Below are positions 1-8,095 of a stretch of DNA of 19,266 bases, one piece after another. The position numbers were made by a program, and so were the translations under genes. Position 1 is the stretch's first letter, and each line of letters begins with the position of its first letter. The notes below the pieces were generated by a model, which saw nothing but the letters and a program-made list of their open reading frames with translations, searched no databases and was not told where the DNA came from. The DNA is from JBDKTH01 sp964558295 (GTDB taxonomy: Bacteria > Planctomycetota > Planctomycetia > Pirellulales > Thermoguttaceae): contig CAZLDQ010000111.1 of assembly GCA_964558295.1 (NCBI GenBank), positions 1 to 19,266 of the forward strand, read 5' to 3'.

Positions 1-331
1 CCCACCTTCGCCGAGCCGCCTAAACTCGCCACGAACCTTCAGCCGCACCCCCTGATGCCAAGTTGCTTGCCAGGTCTTTCCACGAGTGCTAAGATGCGGT
101 TGCTACTCCCTTGAGATCTGGAACTCTCGTCGCTTTGGCTTTTCCCGTGTCTTGTGAAGGTTTGGGGCCGACATCAGGTGAAGGGAGGGGCCGTGTGATC
201 TCCTTCTCCTACGTTCAAGGCCCTCGACAGACAGAAGAGGTATTGCTGGCTATCTGGTGGTAGCGGCATTCCTTGGTTATTCGTCTTATCTGGCCGTTTT
301 TCTGCAACGGAAAATGGGAGGGCTTGTTTCG
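1..331. other. Intergenic region, no gene seen
   Basis: No convincing coding frame is seen here. The forward frames entering from the left edge stop within about 110 nt and show no recognisable motif. The right end holds the GGGAGGG ribosome binding site (315-321) of the DUF1559 gene that starts at 332. I found no convincing sigma-70 promoter pair, so the promoter of the first DUF1559-lipoprotein pair may lie here unrecognised. Confidence 0.5.
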
Positions 332-1345
332 ATGAGAAACAATCGTAAATGGTTGCGCGGGTTCACGCTCGTTGAACTGTTGGTTGTCATTGCGATCATC
401 GGGATCTTGATCGCCCTGCTATTGCCCGCTGTCCAAGCGGCACGTGAAGCCGCCCGGCGCGCACAATGCGGCAACAATCTTAAGCAGATCGGCTTGTCGC
501 TGCACAACTACCATAGTTCCCACAACACATTTCCCCCCGCCCTGCTGAACTCTGGGCGCTGCAACGGCACCACGTACTATCCGGAGGGCGTGCTGAACAC
601 AACTGGCTGGGCCATGCTCTTGCCGTTCATGGAGCAAACCTCCTTGCACGCCAAGTACAACTTCAACGCCTGCTCCAGCGTTTCCAATCCCAATGGTGCT
701 GTTTCCGTACAGGGCGACGATACGATCAACACGGAGGTCACCGGCACCCGGCTGAGTGTGCTTGAGTGTCCGTCTGATCCCGGAGCCGGCGAGTTGTCGA
801 CAAGTGGGGCCGGTAACTCGGCGGACTACTACAGCCGCCGCAACGCCCGACGGACGAACTACCTGTTCGCCACCGGCGTTTTCACCGATTATGACACCCC
901 CTGGCATACGAAAGGGAGCGACATTCGGCAGGGTATGTTTGGCAACAATGGGGCGGCCAGTTTCCGTCACCTGGTCGACGGCACTAGCAATTCCATCGCG
1001 ATCGGCGAGGCGGCCGGCGGACGTTTCAAGACATCGACCCACTTCGGCCCGTGGGGACTCAACGGCACGCATACCTGCTGCCATGGGCGCGTCCTCTCCA
1101 ACTCGACCACGGTGATCGATGGCCAGTTCACAACCGACAATGCCCGGGACTTCAACATCAACGGGCACTACCAAAACGACTCCCTGGGGCGAACCTATGC
1201 CTGGGTTTTCAACAGCGTCCATCCGGGCGGAGCTCAGTTCCTGTTTGGCGACGGGGCGACCAAATTCCTTGGCGAGACGATCGACTACGCCCTCTTCCTG
1301 CGGTTGAACTACATCCACGACGGCGGTGCGGTTCAGGTGCCCTAA
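332..1345 (+). CDS. DUF1559 pseudopilin-like protein (copy 1)
   Basis: This 337-residue protein belongs to the DUF1559 family, which is greatly expanded in planctomycetes. The N-terminus has a type IV prepilin-like leader: a short basic segment, cleavage site G10|F11, Glu at mature position +5 (E15), then a hydrophobic helix to about residue 33. The family segment AVQAAREAARR and NNLKQIGL follow. The C-terminus carries the H-X9-DG motif (H297, D307-G308) and ends in a DGG-containing tail. By family knowledge it should be processed by a prepilin peptidase and sit in the cell envelope; its role is not established. An in-frame ATG at 257 would put 25 extra residues before the leader, so I chose the ATG at 332, which has GGGAGGG 10 nt upstream. 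A lipoprotein gene follows after 35 nt, probably in the same operon. Confidence 0.93.
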   Translation: MRNNRKWLRGFTLVELLVVIAIIGILIALLLPAVQAAREAARRAQCGNNLKQIGLSLHNYHSSHNTFPPALLNSGRCNGTTYYPEGVLNTTGWAMLLPFMEQTSLHAKYNFNACSSVSNPNGAVSVQGDDTINTEVTGTRLSVLECPSDPGAGELSTSGAGNSADYYSRRNARRTNYLFATGVFTDYDTPWHTKGSDIRQGMFGNNGAASFRHLVDGTSNSIAIGEAAGGRFKTSTHFGPWGLNGTHTCCHGRVLSNSTTVIDGQFTTDNARDFNINGHYQNDSLGRTYAWVFNSVHPGGAQFLFGDGATKFLGETIDYALFLRLNYIHDGGAVQVP

Positions 1346-1380
1346 GAACGCATCGCCCCACAGGGGAAAGGAGCCTACGC

Positions 1381-1854
1381 ATGATATCCTCGCGATTATT
1401 GCGTTTGGCTGGCCTGACGATCGCCCTTGCTCTTGTCAGCGCTTGCGGCCAGTCACGCGGTCCTAAGACGGTGGAAGTGGCCGGTACCGTCTATCTCGAC
1501 GGTAAACCGGCGGGAGGAATCAAAGTTCATTTCTCCACGGAGGAGTTTGCCAGCCTCGGCACGACGGCGGTCGACGGCACGTATCGGTTGGCCGACGGAG
1601 CTATTCCCGGTGAGAACAAGGTTTACTTCCGGAAGTACGTCGATCCGCGCTTTACCGGCGACCTCGAATCGGGCATGGATGCGGGCCAACAAGAGGCCAT
1701 GATGTCGGCCACGCGGCAAGAGCAGCGGCGCTTGCAGAAGTCGTTGGAAAGGGAACTCCCGCCACAGTACAGCGACCCGCTGACCACCAAAGTCACCTTC
1801 CATGTTCCGAAGGAAGGGACCCAAAAGGCTGATTTCCACCTGACGAGCAAGTAG
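1381..1854 (+). CDS. Transthyretin-like / carboxypeptidase-regulatory-like lipoprotein (copy 1)
   Basis: This 157-residue protein has a lipoprotein signal peptide: R5 and R8, a hydrophobic core, and lipobox VSAC with the lipidated cysteine at C22. The mature part starts with a short beta-sandwich-like segment (VAGTVYLDGKPAGGIKVHF, then TTAVDGTYRL) typical of the carboxypeptidase regulatory-like proteins found beside DUF1559 genes in planctomycetes. A polar stretch rich in Q, R and E (about 95-125) separates it from a P-x-Q-Y motif and a final beta strand. It is probably membrane-anchored on the periplasmic side; no enzymatic residues are apparent. The start has an AAAGGAG ribosome binding site and lies 35 nt after the DUF1559 stop. 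Two related proteins occur at 12906 and 16147. Confidence 0.85.
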   Translation: MISSRLLRLAGLTIALALVSACGQSRGPKTVEVAGTVYLDGKPAGGIKVHFSTEEFASLGTTAVDGTYRLADGAIPGENKVYFRKYVDPRFTGDLESGMDAGQQEAMMSATRQEQRRLQKSLERELPPQYSDPLTTKVTFHVPKEGTQKADFHLTSK

Positions 1855-1881
1855 CGACTTTGCTTGCCCGCCTGGCCGAAC

Positions 1882-1946
1882 GCCGTGGCAGCGAGTCCGC
1901 GGAGAGATTGTGACAAACGAAACCGATCAACCGGTTCAGCCACGGC
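1882..1946. repeat. Nested inverted repeats between convergent genes
   Basis: GCCGTGGC (1882-1889) pairs perfectly with GCCACGGC (1939-1946), and inside it AACCG (1921-1925) pairs with CGGTT (1932-1936). The structure lies between the stop of the + strand lipoprotein gene (1854) and the stop of the - strand membrane protein gene (1971). It may form a bidirectional transcription barrier, but there is no T-tract, so this is not a confident intrinsic terminator. Confidence 0.25.
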
Positions 1947-1970
1947 AGTTGTGCCGCATTCTTTGGTGTT

Positions 1971-2216
1971 TTACCCGAACCGATAATACACGCAGATTTC
2001 GATCACCGCGATCAGAATGGCCCAGAACCGGGCGTTCTTCCACCAGGGAAGCGGCTGGTTGCCTTGGCCGATCAACCGGGCGGGCATCACCAAGGCCCAG
2101 ACGAGGACCGCGCCGAACACCGCGATGATTGCCAGTTTCCCGGCCCACGGCCCGCCGGCGGTGTCGGCTAGAAGAGGTACGCAAACGAAGTGCATCGGCA
2201 GATTCAGGAGAGTCAT
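1971..2216 (-). CDS. Small membrane protein coupled to the symporter
   Basis: I do not recognise the family. The 81-residue protein has two clear hydrophobic helices (about 26-45 and 61-78), joined by a loop with IGQGNQPLPWWKN, and a moderately hydrophobic N-terminus (residues 3-17). Its ATG overlaps the TGA of the symporter gene by four bases (ATGA, 2213-2216), which implies translational coupling. An earlier in-frame ATG at 2249 would extend it into the symporter gene and adds a charged, non-conserved-looking stretch, so I prefer 2216. The coupling suggests an accessory subunit or small partner of the SSS transporter, as with small YhdT-type partners next to PanF. That role is inference. 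Confidence 0.75.
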   Translation of the reverse strand: MTLLNLPMHFVCVPLLADTAGGPWAGKLAIIAVFGAVLVWALVMPARLIGQGNQPLPWWKNARFWAILIAVIEICVYYRFG

Positions 2217-3748
2217 TTCGCTGCCTCCTCCTCGATGGGAAGCCAGCAAACCAGCCCACGGAGTCGGTCGTCGTCATAGGGTTGGGTCACGAGGCTGACA
2301 AGAATCGTCCCGACCATGGCGGCGACAAAGGACCACCAAGCGACCCAGAGAAACGAGACGGCGTATTCCCGGCCGAACACGAACCGCTGGGCATGCATCA
2401 GTGCGGCCGTGCCGACGCCGAGGACCATCCCGGCGAACCCGCCTGCGGCGGTGGCCCGCCGGCTAAGCATGCCCAATAGCAGCAGGGCCAAGAGAGGACC
2501 TTGGAAAAGGGTCATGAACGTCTGAAAAGCTTCAAATACCGACCCAAAGTAGGGACGGATGAAATAGCTGCCCAGCGCGCCGAACGTCAGGAGCACGACC
2601 ACCAGCCAACGCCCTACGCGCAGGCAGTGTTCGTCGGTGGCATGGGGGCGAATCGGCCGGTAGAGGTCGGTCACGAGCATCGTGCTGGCTGAGTTGACAT
2701 ATGAGTCGAGGTTAGACAACACGCCCGCCAAAAACGCGCCCAGCACGATCCCCAAAACACCCGGCCCCAAGAGTCGTACTAGTAGCTTGGGTAGCACTTG
2801 GCTACCAGCATCCCAGGTGGCGTCCGGCCGGCCAAGCTCCTCGTGGAACAAGGCGATGGCGATCAGCCCGGGCAGAACCAAGAGCACGGGGAAGACCAAC
2901 TTGATCAGGGCACAGAAGAGGTACGATGCCCGGGCTTGGTTTTGGCTTTTGGCCCCGAGAGTTCGCTGCACGATCGCTTGGTTGCCGATCCAGTAGGCCG
3001 GCCCGAGGACGAACCCCAGGCCCAGCAGCACGGCCGGCCAGGGGTATTCGGGATGATCGGCGGGTAGGACCATATGGAGGTGATGCTCCGTCCAATCGAG
3101 CGCGGCGATTTTTTCTTTGAGTCCGCTGAATCCGCCGACTTCAATGAGCCCGGAGATGCAAATCAGGGCCGCGCCGGCAATGAGCACGATGCACGACATC
3201 GCATCGGTAATCACAACGGCTTTCAATCCGCCGCTGGTCGTGTAGAGGGCCACGAGGACGCCCGTCACCCCGACAGAAAGCCAGAAGTCCCAGCCGAGGA
3301 GTCCTTCGAACATGGCCGCGGCGCTGACGAAGATCGTTCCTACCGTTCCGGTCATGAAAAAAGCCCAGAGGAAAGCGAACGCCGTGCGGACTTTGGGACT
3401 GTAGCGGCGTCCGAGATACTCGGGAATCGTGTAGACACCGGCCATCCAGAAGAACGGCATGAACAGGAAGGCGGCCACCAGCACGGGAAAAGCACAGCCG
3501 AGGAAGTCGAAGTTCATCATCACCAAGCCGTAGCGGTAGCCGTCGGTGGCCAAGCCGACCATGTCTTTCGCGCCGATGTCGGAGACGACCAGCGACATGC
3601 CCACGGCCCACCAGGGCAACGAGCGTCCGGCGAGGAAGTAGTCGTTGCTCGACCGGATGCCCCGGCTATACCAGAGCCCGAGCCCGGTGACGCTCACCAG
3701 GTAGAGCACCACCAACGTCATGTCCAACGGCGTGAGCGCGATGTTCAT
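2213..3748 (-). CDS. Sodium:solute symporter (SSS/SSF family, SGLT-like)
   Basis: This 511-residue polytopic membrane protein has many hydrophobic helices from residue 8 onward. Family landmarks are SNDYFLAGRSLPWWAVGMSL (34-53), the TIPEYLGRRYSP segment (107-118), SGGLKAVVITD (172-182), GNQAIVQRTLGAKSQNQAR (255-273) and LSNLDSYVNSASTM (344-357), the region that contributes to the sodium site in SGLT-type carriers. The order and spacing resemble sodium/sugar cotransporters such as SGLT, so a sugar or sugar acid is the likely substrate; the exact substrate cannot be read from the sequence. The ATG at 3748 is preceded by AGGGA. A candidate promoter lies at 3836-3864. The gene is followed by an overlapping small membrane protein, and a XylR-type regulator lies upstream on the same strand, in keeping with carbohydrate uptake. 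Confidence 0.92.
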   Translation of the reverse strand: MNIALTPLDMTLVVLYLVSVTGLGLWYSRGIRSSNDYFLAGRSLPWWAVGMSLVVSDIGAKDMVGLATDGYRYGLVMMNFDFLGCAFPVLVAAFLFMPFFWMAGVYTIPEYLGRRYSPKVRTAFAFLWAFFMTGTVGTIFVSAAAMFEGLLGWDFWLSVGVTGVLVALYTTSGGLKAVVITDAMSCIVLIAGAALICISGLIEVGGFSGLKEKIAALDWTEHHLHMVLPADHPEYPWPAVLLGLGFVLGPAYWIGNQAIVQRTLGAKSQNQARASYLFCALIKLVFPVLLVLPGLIAIALFHEELGRPDATWDAGSQVLPKLLVRLLGPGVLGIVLGAFLAGVLSNLDSYVNSASTMLVTDLYRPIRPHATDEHCLRVGRWLVVVLLTFGALGSYFIRPYFGSVFEAFQTFMTLFQGPLLALLLLGMLSRRATAAGGFAGMVLGVGTAALMHAQRFVFGREYAVSFLWVAWWSFVAAMVGTILVSLVTQPYDDDRLRGLVCWLPIEEEAAK

Positions 3749-3835
3749 GGCGATTCCCTAGGACTTCTGATTGCACCCTGCGACCGGACCGACATGGTGA
3801 CTGGCTCCGCAATGGCTTACACGAATGGAGCCTCG

Positions 3836-3864
3836 ATTATGATCGATCGCTGCCGGCCGGGCAA
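3836..3864 (-). promoter_or_regulatory. Candidate sigma-70 promoter of the symporter gene
   Basis: Read on the - strand, TTGCCC (3859-3864) and CATAAT (3836-3841) are separated by 17 nt. They match the -35 and -10 consensus at 4/6 and 5/6 positions. The -10 lies about 88 nt before the symporter start. This would let the symporter pair be transcribed independently of the DUF1559 gene upstream. Prediction is by eye only. Confidence 0.35.
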
Positions 3865-3917
3865 GGTACTCTGCCCCGGTCAAGGTGAAAGGATTCGCCA
3901 CGATCTGGGCTGGGCCC

Positions 3918-3931
3918 GGCGGCCGGCCGCC
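3918..3931. repeat. 14-nt perfect palindrome
   Basis: GGCGGCCGGCCGCC is fully self-complementary. It lies in the 265-nt gap between the DUF1559 stop (4014) and the symporter start (3748), upstream of the candidate promoter at 3836-3864. It could be part of a hairpin that attenuates read-through, or simply a product of the high GC content. No T-tract follows on either strand. Confidence 0.3.
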
Positions 3932-4013
3932 AAGCCGACCGCCAGGCCATCGAGTTGGGCGACGAGCCAAGCGACGCCTGCAAGTCTGCCAGAAGTGTCG
4001 GCAAGTACTCTCA

Positions 4014-5054
4014 CTAGGGGAGGGAGACGGCTTCACCGCCGTCGCGGGTGCCTAGGCCGTGGTAGACTTGCAGATCGATCGTGTCGGATATGAATCGGAC
4101 GGAGGCGTCGGCCACGCCATGGTTGGCGCCGCCCGGATGCCGACTGCGGGCGGGATAGACCCCTTGCGCGGCGCCATAACTGGTCGACAACGAACAGGCC
4201 GGATATTTCCAGTTTGGGGGAGCCAGGGTATTGAATGCGGTGTAGTAGAAGATGCCGAGCGTCCACCGATAGCCGGCCATTGACGTCTGGGAGCTGGTCG
4301 ATTGGGCACACTGCGAACCATAGCTGTCGAGGGTGGCCTGGGCAATCACTCCCTGTTGGGTCGACACATGCGTGCCACCAGGCCAGGTTGCATTGGTGAT
4401 GACATCCGATTCGCGGGTATACGTGGTATCGGCATTATCGCCGTGGAGGAACTCGCCAAGCATGATCGTGTTGGAAGTGCCGTCGGTAATTGCCGCCATC
4501 GAGGTCTCCTGGGTGGCCCGGAAGACTCCGTTTTGCTGGCTGGCCGTGACACGCCAGCCAAGGTTCGAACCGGCACACACCCCGTAGTTGCAGGTGCCAA
4601 GCGCATTGGCAACAGGATAGTCTTTATCGGACGGGCAAAGGAAGCCGCTTATGCGCATGCGAAGTCCAAATGCTTCGGGAGTGTCGGTGGCTGTCGAGGG
4701 CTTCTGGTCGGTTGGATAGTAGAAGTCTCCCGAGACGGTCTTGATGCCGTCATACACGGCCTTCTGTTCGATGTAGGGGAGGATTTTTACGAGGGCCGAA
4801 TACCCACGCAACTGCGGCCAAGTTCCCGTGTATTGAGTTCCCGCTTGGTTGTAACGGGGGAACGTCCGAAAGGAATCGTGATAGTTGTGAAAGGCGAGTC
4901 CGAGTTGCTTCAAGTTGTTGGTGCAACTTGCTCGGCGAGCCGCCTCCCGGGCGGCCTGGACGGCGGGCAGGAGCAAGGCGATCAAAATACCGATGATGGC
5001 GATGACCACCAGCAACTCGACCAGGGTGAAGCCACGACGCGTTGAGAAAGTCAT
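4014..5054 (-). CDS. DUF1559 pseudopilin-like protein (copy 2)
   Basis: This 346-residue DUF1559 protein has a prepilin-like leader with cleavage site G8|F9, Glu+5 at E13, and the family helix and AVQAAREAARR segment. The C-terminal motif is HPGGANHGVADA (H306), so the usual DG pair is DA (316-317) here. The tail ends in RDGGEAVSLP. The ATG at 5054 was chosen because it gives the normal 8-residue leader and has AGGAG about 9 nt upstream; an upstream ATG at 5105 would add 17 residues encoded inside the preceding gene. The ribosome binding site lies within the end of the PEP-CTERM gene, whose TAA (5056-5058) is separated from this ATG by one base. The two products are thus almost certainly co-translated and may work together. 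Confidence 0.93.
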   Translation of the reverse strand: MTFSTRRGFTLVELLVVIAIIGILIALLLPAVQAAREAARRASCTNNLKQLGLAFHNYHDSFRTFPRYNQAGTQYTGTWPQLRGYSALVKILPYIEQKAVYDGIKTVSGDFYYPTDQKPSTATDTPEAFGLRMRISGFLCPSDKDYPVANALGTCNYGVCAGSNLGWRVTASQQNGVFRATQETSMAAITDGTSNTIMLGEFLHGDNADTTYTRESDVITNATWPGGTHVSTQQGVIAQATLDSYGSQCAQSTSSQTSMAGYRWTLGIFYYTAFNTLAPPNWKYPACSLSTSYGAAQGVYPARSRHPGGANHGVADASVRFISDTIDLQVYHGLGTRDGGEAVSLP

Positions 5055-5055
5055 G

Positions 5056-7941
5056 TTAACGTCTCCTGAACAGACGGCTTGGCTGACGGCCACCGAGGCC
5101 GACAAGGGCTAGACCGAAGACTGCTATGAGGGTCAAAGCTGACGGTTCCGGGACGGCAGCGGTTTTCGGGGTCCAGGTCAGTTGAATATCGCCACCGGTG
5201 TTGTTGGCCGTGAACGTGCCACGCCCTGCATACGAGGCGGCGGACGATACATTGGAGAAACAGCCCGTACTTGTGCCGGTGCCCGAGTAATCGATCAACG
5301 TCCAGGTGTGTGTGGTGTCCCAAAAAGTGTTGGTGAACTCGACGTCGTCGCCAAACACGAGCGACAAGGTGGCGTCGGGATCGATGGTCAGGTCACCGCC
5401 GGTTACGAGGATCTGGTCATAGAGAATTCCCGGCTCATCGGTGGTGTTTGCCGTCAAGTCCCACTGCAACAGGCTGGTTGCCGCGTAAGTCAGGCCGCTT
5501 GAAAAGGTCTGAGTACCGGGGGAGTTTCCGGGGGCGTGGGTGCCTTCGATGGTGACAAGACCGCGGTAGGCGCCGGTGCCAGTGAGGAAGGCGCCCGTGC
5601 CGATGGTCACGTTTCCGGCCACATCGCCGCTGCCGGTGAGTGTGGCTCCGGCGGCCACGGTGACGCTTCCCGAGCCGGTCTTGTTGCCGTCAATGGCCAG
5701 CAGGCCCGCGGAGACGGTGGTGTCGCCGGTGTAGGTGCTGGAGCCGAGGAGCACCAGCGAGCCGTTGCCGCTCTTGGTCAGGCCGTAGTTGCCGGCGACG
5801 TCGTTGAGCCTTAAGGAACCGGTGCTCGTTGCCGTATTGTTGACGGCGAAGCGGGCATTGCCGGTGAGGGTGGTTGCGCCGAGGGTCAGCGAGTAGGCTG
5901 GGACGTTGTCCATGTTGTTGCCGGCCTTAACGGTCAAGGTGTGCGAGCCGATGGACATGGGGCCGCCGGTTACGCTTTCCGGATTGGATGCGGTGGGGCT
6001 AGACGCGCTCACCTGAAGTGTGGCATTTCCGGCGACGGAAAGGTTGCCGCCGACGTTGCACACAGTCTCGTTGGCCTTGCGACGGAAGTCGAGGGTGCCG
6101 CCGGCATTGAGGGTGATGTTGAGGGCCGGGGCGTCTGGGGCGGAACTGTTGAGTGTGCCGTTGCCGTTGGCCAGCAGCCGGCCACCCGTGTTGATGGTCA
6201 CCGGCCCCGTGCCCAAGGCTCCTCGGGTGGTGGCGACAAGGACATCGCTCTTCACCGTCGTTCCGCCCGTATAATAATTAGCCGTATCGAGCCAAATCGC
6301 CCCAGCAGCCGTGGTGGCATTCTGAAAGACCACGGCGATTGCGTTCTCTTCCGGAGTGCCGCCGGATTGTCCGAGGGAACCTGAGAAGTGGCTGTTGTAG
6401 TTTCCTGCGGCGCTGCTCAGGGTGAGGGTGACCGGGGTCGTCGATGCGCCGTTGACAATCTTGCCGGCGCCGCTCAAGTTGTGGGCGGTGGCGTTGTAGC
6501 CGTTCATCTTCAACGTCGCCCCGGAGCTGATGGAAAGAGCGCTGGCGGCGGAAAGGGCGTTGTTGGCGCCAAGCATCAGCGTGCCTGATTCGATGGTGGT
6601 CGCGCCGGTGTAGGTGCTCGGAGCGCTCAGTTCCAGGGTTCCGCTTCCCTTCTTGGTGAAGCCGTAGTCACCGCTTACTGCGCCAAGCCGCAAGGTGCCG
6701 GTACTGTTGGCGATATTGAAGGTGGACGCTCCCGTGAGCGTGGTGGGGCCGAGAACCAGGGTGGGGACGGCCGTCGAGGAGGAGAAGGTGAGCTCGTAGG
6801 AGCCGATCGTCAAGGGACCGGCGTTCACGCCAGGCCCGGTGCCACTCGTTTGGAAAGTGGCATTTCCCACCACCGTGAGGTTCCCGCCCACCTTGTCTAT
6901 CGCGGAAGGACTGGTGTTCCGGAAGTCGAGCGTGCCGTCCTCGAGGGTTACGTTGAGGGCCGGATTGTCGGCGGCTGAACTGTCGAGGGAACCGGCGCCA
7001 ATGGCGACAAGCCGACCGCCGCTAGTGATGGTTACCGGTCCCGTGCCCAGGGCACCTTGAGCCTGGGACGCCAGGGAGTTGCCTTTGACCGTCGTTCCGC
7101 CTGTGTAGTAGTTCGGGGTCACGAACCACCGCACGGTCAAGTTGGAGCCGACGTTGGGGACCACGACGGCGATTGCATTGTCCGCGTCGCTACCGTTGGA
7201 TGTTCCGATGGTTCCTCGGTAGTAGCTTACGCTTCCGGAATCAGCGGTCAAGGTGAGGGTCACCGGTGTCGATGCGCCATTGATGATCGTGCTGTTCGCA
7301 ACAGCCGTGGTGCCATTGATGCCGTAGAGCGTGGCGTTGTGGCCGTTGAGCTTTAGGGTGCTGCTGCTACTGCTGAGCGTCAGGCGGCTGCTGGCGGAGA
7401 GGACGTTGTCGGCGCCGAGCGTCAGCGTGCCAGAGGCGATGGTAGTGTCGCCGGTATAATAGGAGTTCGGGCCGGCCAGGACCAGTTCGCCCGCTCCGTT
7501 CTTGGTTAGCTTACCGCTGCCGCTGATCGTGCTGCTGACCAAGAGGCGGTTCTTGTCGCCGATCGTCCAGGTCGAGTCGGCTCCGAGGCAGAGACCGTTG
7601 ACGCTCAGGGAATTTGTGCCGCTTCCGGCGCTATCGACTCCGCCGGTTCCCAGGGTTAAGGTATAAGGGCCGCTGAGCGTCCAGCCGGCGCCGGTGAAGT
7701 TTACGCCCAGGAGCGAGCGGCTTGTGGTCAAGGCGGGCTGGGCCGAGGTGCCGACGACGCCGAACGTTGCCGTGTCGGCAGTAATGTTGTTTGCCGGTGC
7801 GGAACCGGTCACCCAGTTGTCGCTAGCTTCAAAATCGCTGCTCGTATCGCCGTCCCAGGTGATTACTTCGGCCGACACTTGGCTGATCCAGGGGAGGCAG
7901 ACGACAAGAAGGCCGGTCAGCATCGGGCGGCTGCGCGACAT
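5056..7941 (-). CDS. Autotransporter-associated beta-strand repeat protein with PEP-CTERM anchor
   Basis: This 961-residue secreted protein has a signal peptide (about 1-24, ending VSA). The body is rich in G, S, T and N and built of beta-strand repeats of the autotransporter-associated type, with cores such as LTKNGAGELVL (from 145), FTKKGSGTLEL (from 428) and LTKSGNGSLVL (from 721), each followed by a YTGxTTxxSGxL strand pair. The C-terminus is a PEP-CTERM sorting signal: VPEP at 930-933, a hydrophobic helix, and a basic end (RLFRRR). PEP-CTERM proteins are handled by exosortase systems, so export to the surface or extracellular matrix is expected. Residues 145-427 and 428-720 are two long homologous modules. 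The ATG has GGAGA upstream, and a candidate promoter lies at 8009-8036. A DUF1559 gene follows after one base. Confidence 0.92.
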   Translation of the reverse strand: MSRSRPMLTGLLVVCLPWISQVSAEVITWDGDTSSDFEASDNWVTGSAPANNITADTATFGVVGTSAQPALTTSRSLLGVNFTGAGWTLSGPYTLTLGTGGVDSAGSGTNSLSVNGLCLGADSTWTIGDKNRLLVSSTISGSGKLTKNGAGELVLAGPNSYYTGDTTIASGTLTLGADNVLSASSRLTLSSSSSTLKLNGHNATLYGINGTTAVANSTIINGASTPVTLTLTADSGSVSYYRGTIGTSNGSDADNAIAVVVPNVGSNLTVRWFVTPNYYTGGTTVKGNSLASQAQGALGTGPVTITSGGRLVAIGAGSLDSSAADNPALNVTLEDGTLDFRNTSPSAIDKVGGNLTVVGNATFQTSGTGPGVNAGPLTIGSYELTFSSSTAVPTLVLGPTTLTGASTFNIANSTGTLRLGAVSGDYGFTKKGSGTLELSAPSTYTGATTIESGTLMLGANNALSAASALSISSGATLKMNGYNATAHNLSGAGKIVNGASTTPVTLTLSSAAGNYNSHFSGSLGQSGGTPEENAIAVVFQNATTAAGAIWLDTANYYTGGTTVKSDVLVATTRGALGTGPVTINTGGRLLANGNGTLNSSAPDAPALNITLNAGGTLDFRRKANETVCNVGGNLSVAGNATLQVSASSPTASNPESVTGGPMSIGSHTLTVKAGNNMDNVPAYSLTLGATTLTGNARFAVNNTATSTGSLRLNDVAGNYGLTKSGNGSLVLLGSSTYTGDTTVSAGLLAIDGNKTGSGSVTVAAGATLTGSGDVAGNVTIGTGAFLTGTGAYRGLVTIEGTHAPGNSPGTQTFSSGLTYAATSLLQWDLTANTTDEPGILYDQILVTGGDLTIDPDATLSLVFGDDVEFTNTFWDTTHTWTLIDYSGTGTSTGCFSNVSSAASYAGRGTFTANNTGGDIQLTWTPKTAAVPEPSALTLIAVFGLALVGLGGRQPSRLFRRR
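5782..7509 (-). repeat. Tandem duplication of an ~860-nt coding module
   Basis: Inside the PEP-CTERM gene, two consecutive modules (7509-6661 and 6660-5782; 283 and 293 codons) share the same order of elements: TKxGxGxLxL, YTGxTTI, GTLxLGAxN, NGAS..PVTLTL, NAIAVV, NYYTGGTTVK, GALGTGPVTI, GTLDFR, GGNLxVxGNAT and TTLTG. A third partial copy begins at 5781. The similarity extends over the whole module, not just the short strand repeat, so it reflects an internal gene duplication. Confidence 0.8.
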
Positions 7942-8008
7942 GGCAAATTCTCCGAGACTAGCGTCGGTGACAAGTGAGCCCGAACCGTTTTCACGGATGT
8001 TGCAGTCG

Positions 8009-8036
8009 ATTCTAGTCGGGTTGGCACCCCCCGCAA
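8009..8036 (-). promoter_or_regulatory. Candidate promoter of the PEP-CTERM / DUF1559 pair
   Basis: On the - strand, TTGCGG (8031-8036) and TAGAAT (8009-8014) are separated by 16 nt. The -10 matches consensus at 5/6 positions and the -35 at only 3/6. It lies in the 154-nt gap between the XylR-type gene and the PEP-CTERM gene, about 68 nt before the start codon. Confidence 0.28.
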
Positions 8037-8095
8037 CGTAGAAAGCGTGCCCAAAATTGTTTGAAATCTGCTCACCGCGTGCCGTTTTGCCGGAC

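Noticed and set aside
419..1318. Long - strand open frame opposite DUF1559 copy 1
   Set aside because: It is antisense to a clear DUF1559 gene, has no recognisable domain, and arises from the GC-rich codon pattern.
3074..4093. 339-codon + strand open frame over the symporter start and the gap
   Set aside because: The product is rich in H, E, R and G without motifs and is antisense to the symporter's conserved N-terminal region.
4302..5045. 247-codon + strand open frame opposite DUF1559 copy 2
   Set aside because: Shadow of the conserved DUF1559 N-terminus on the other strand.
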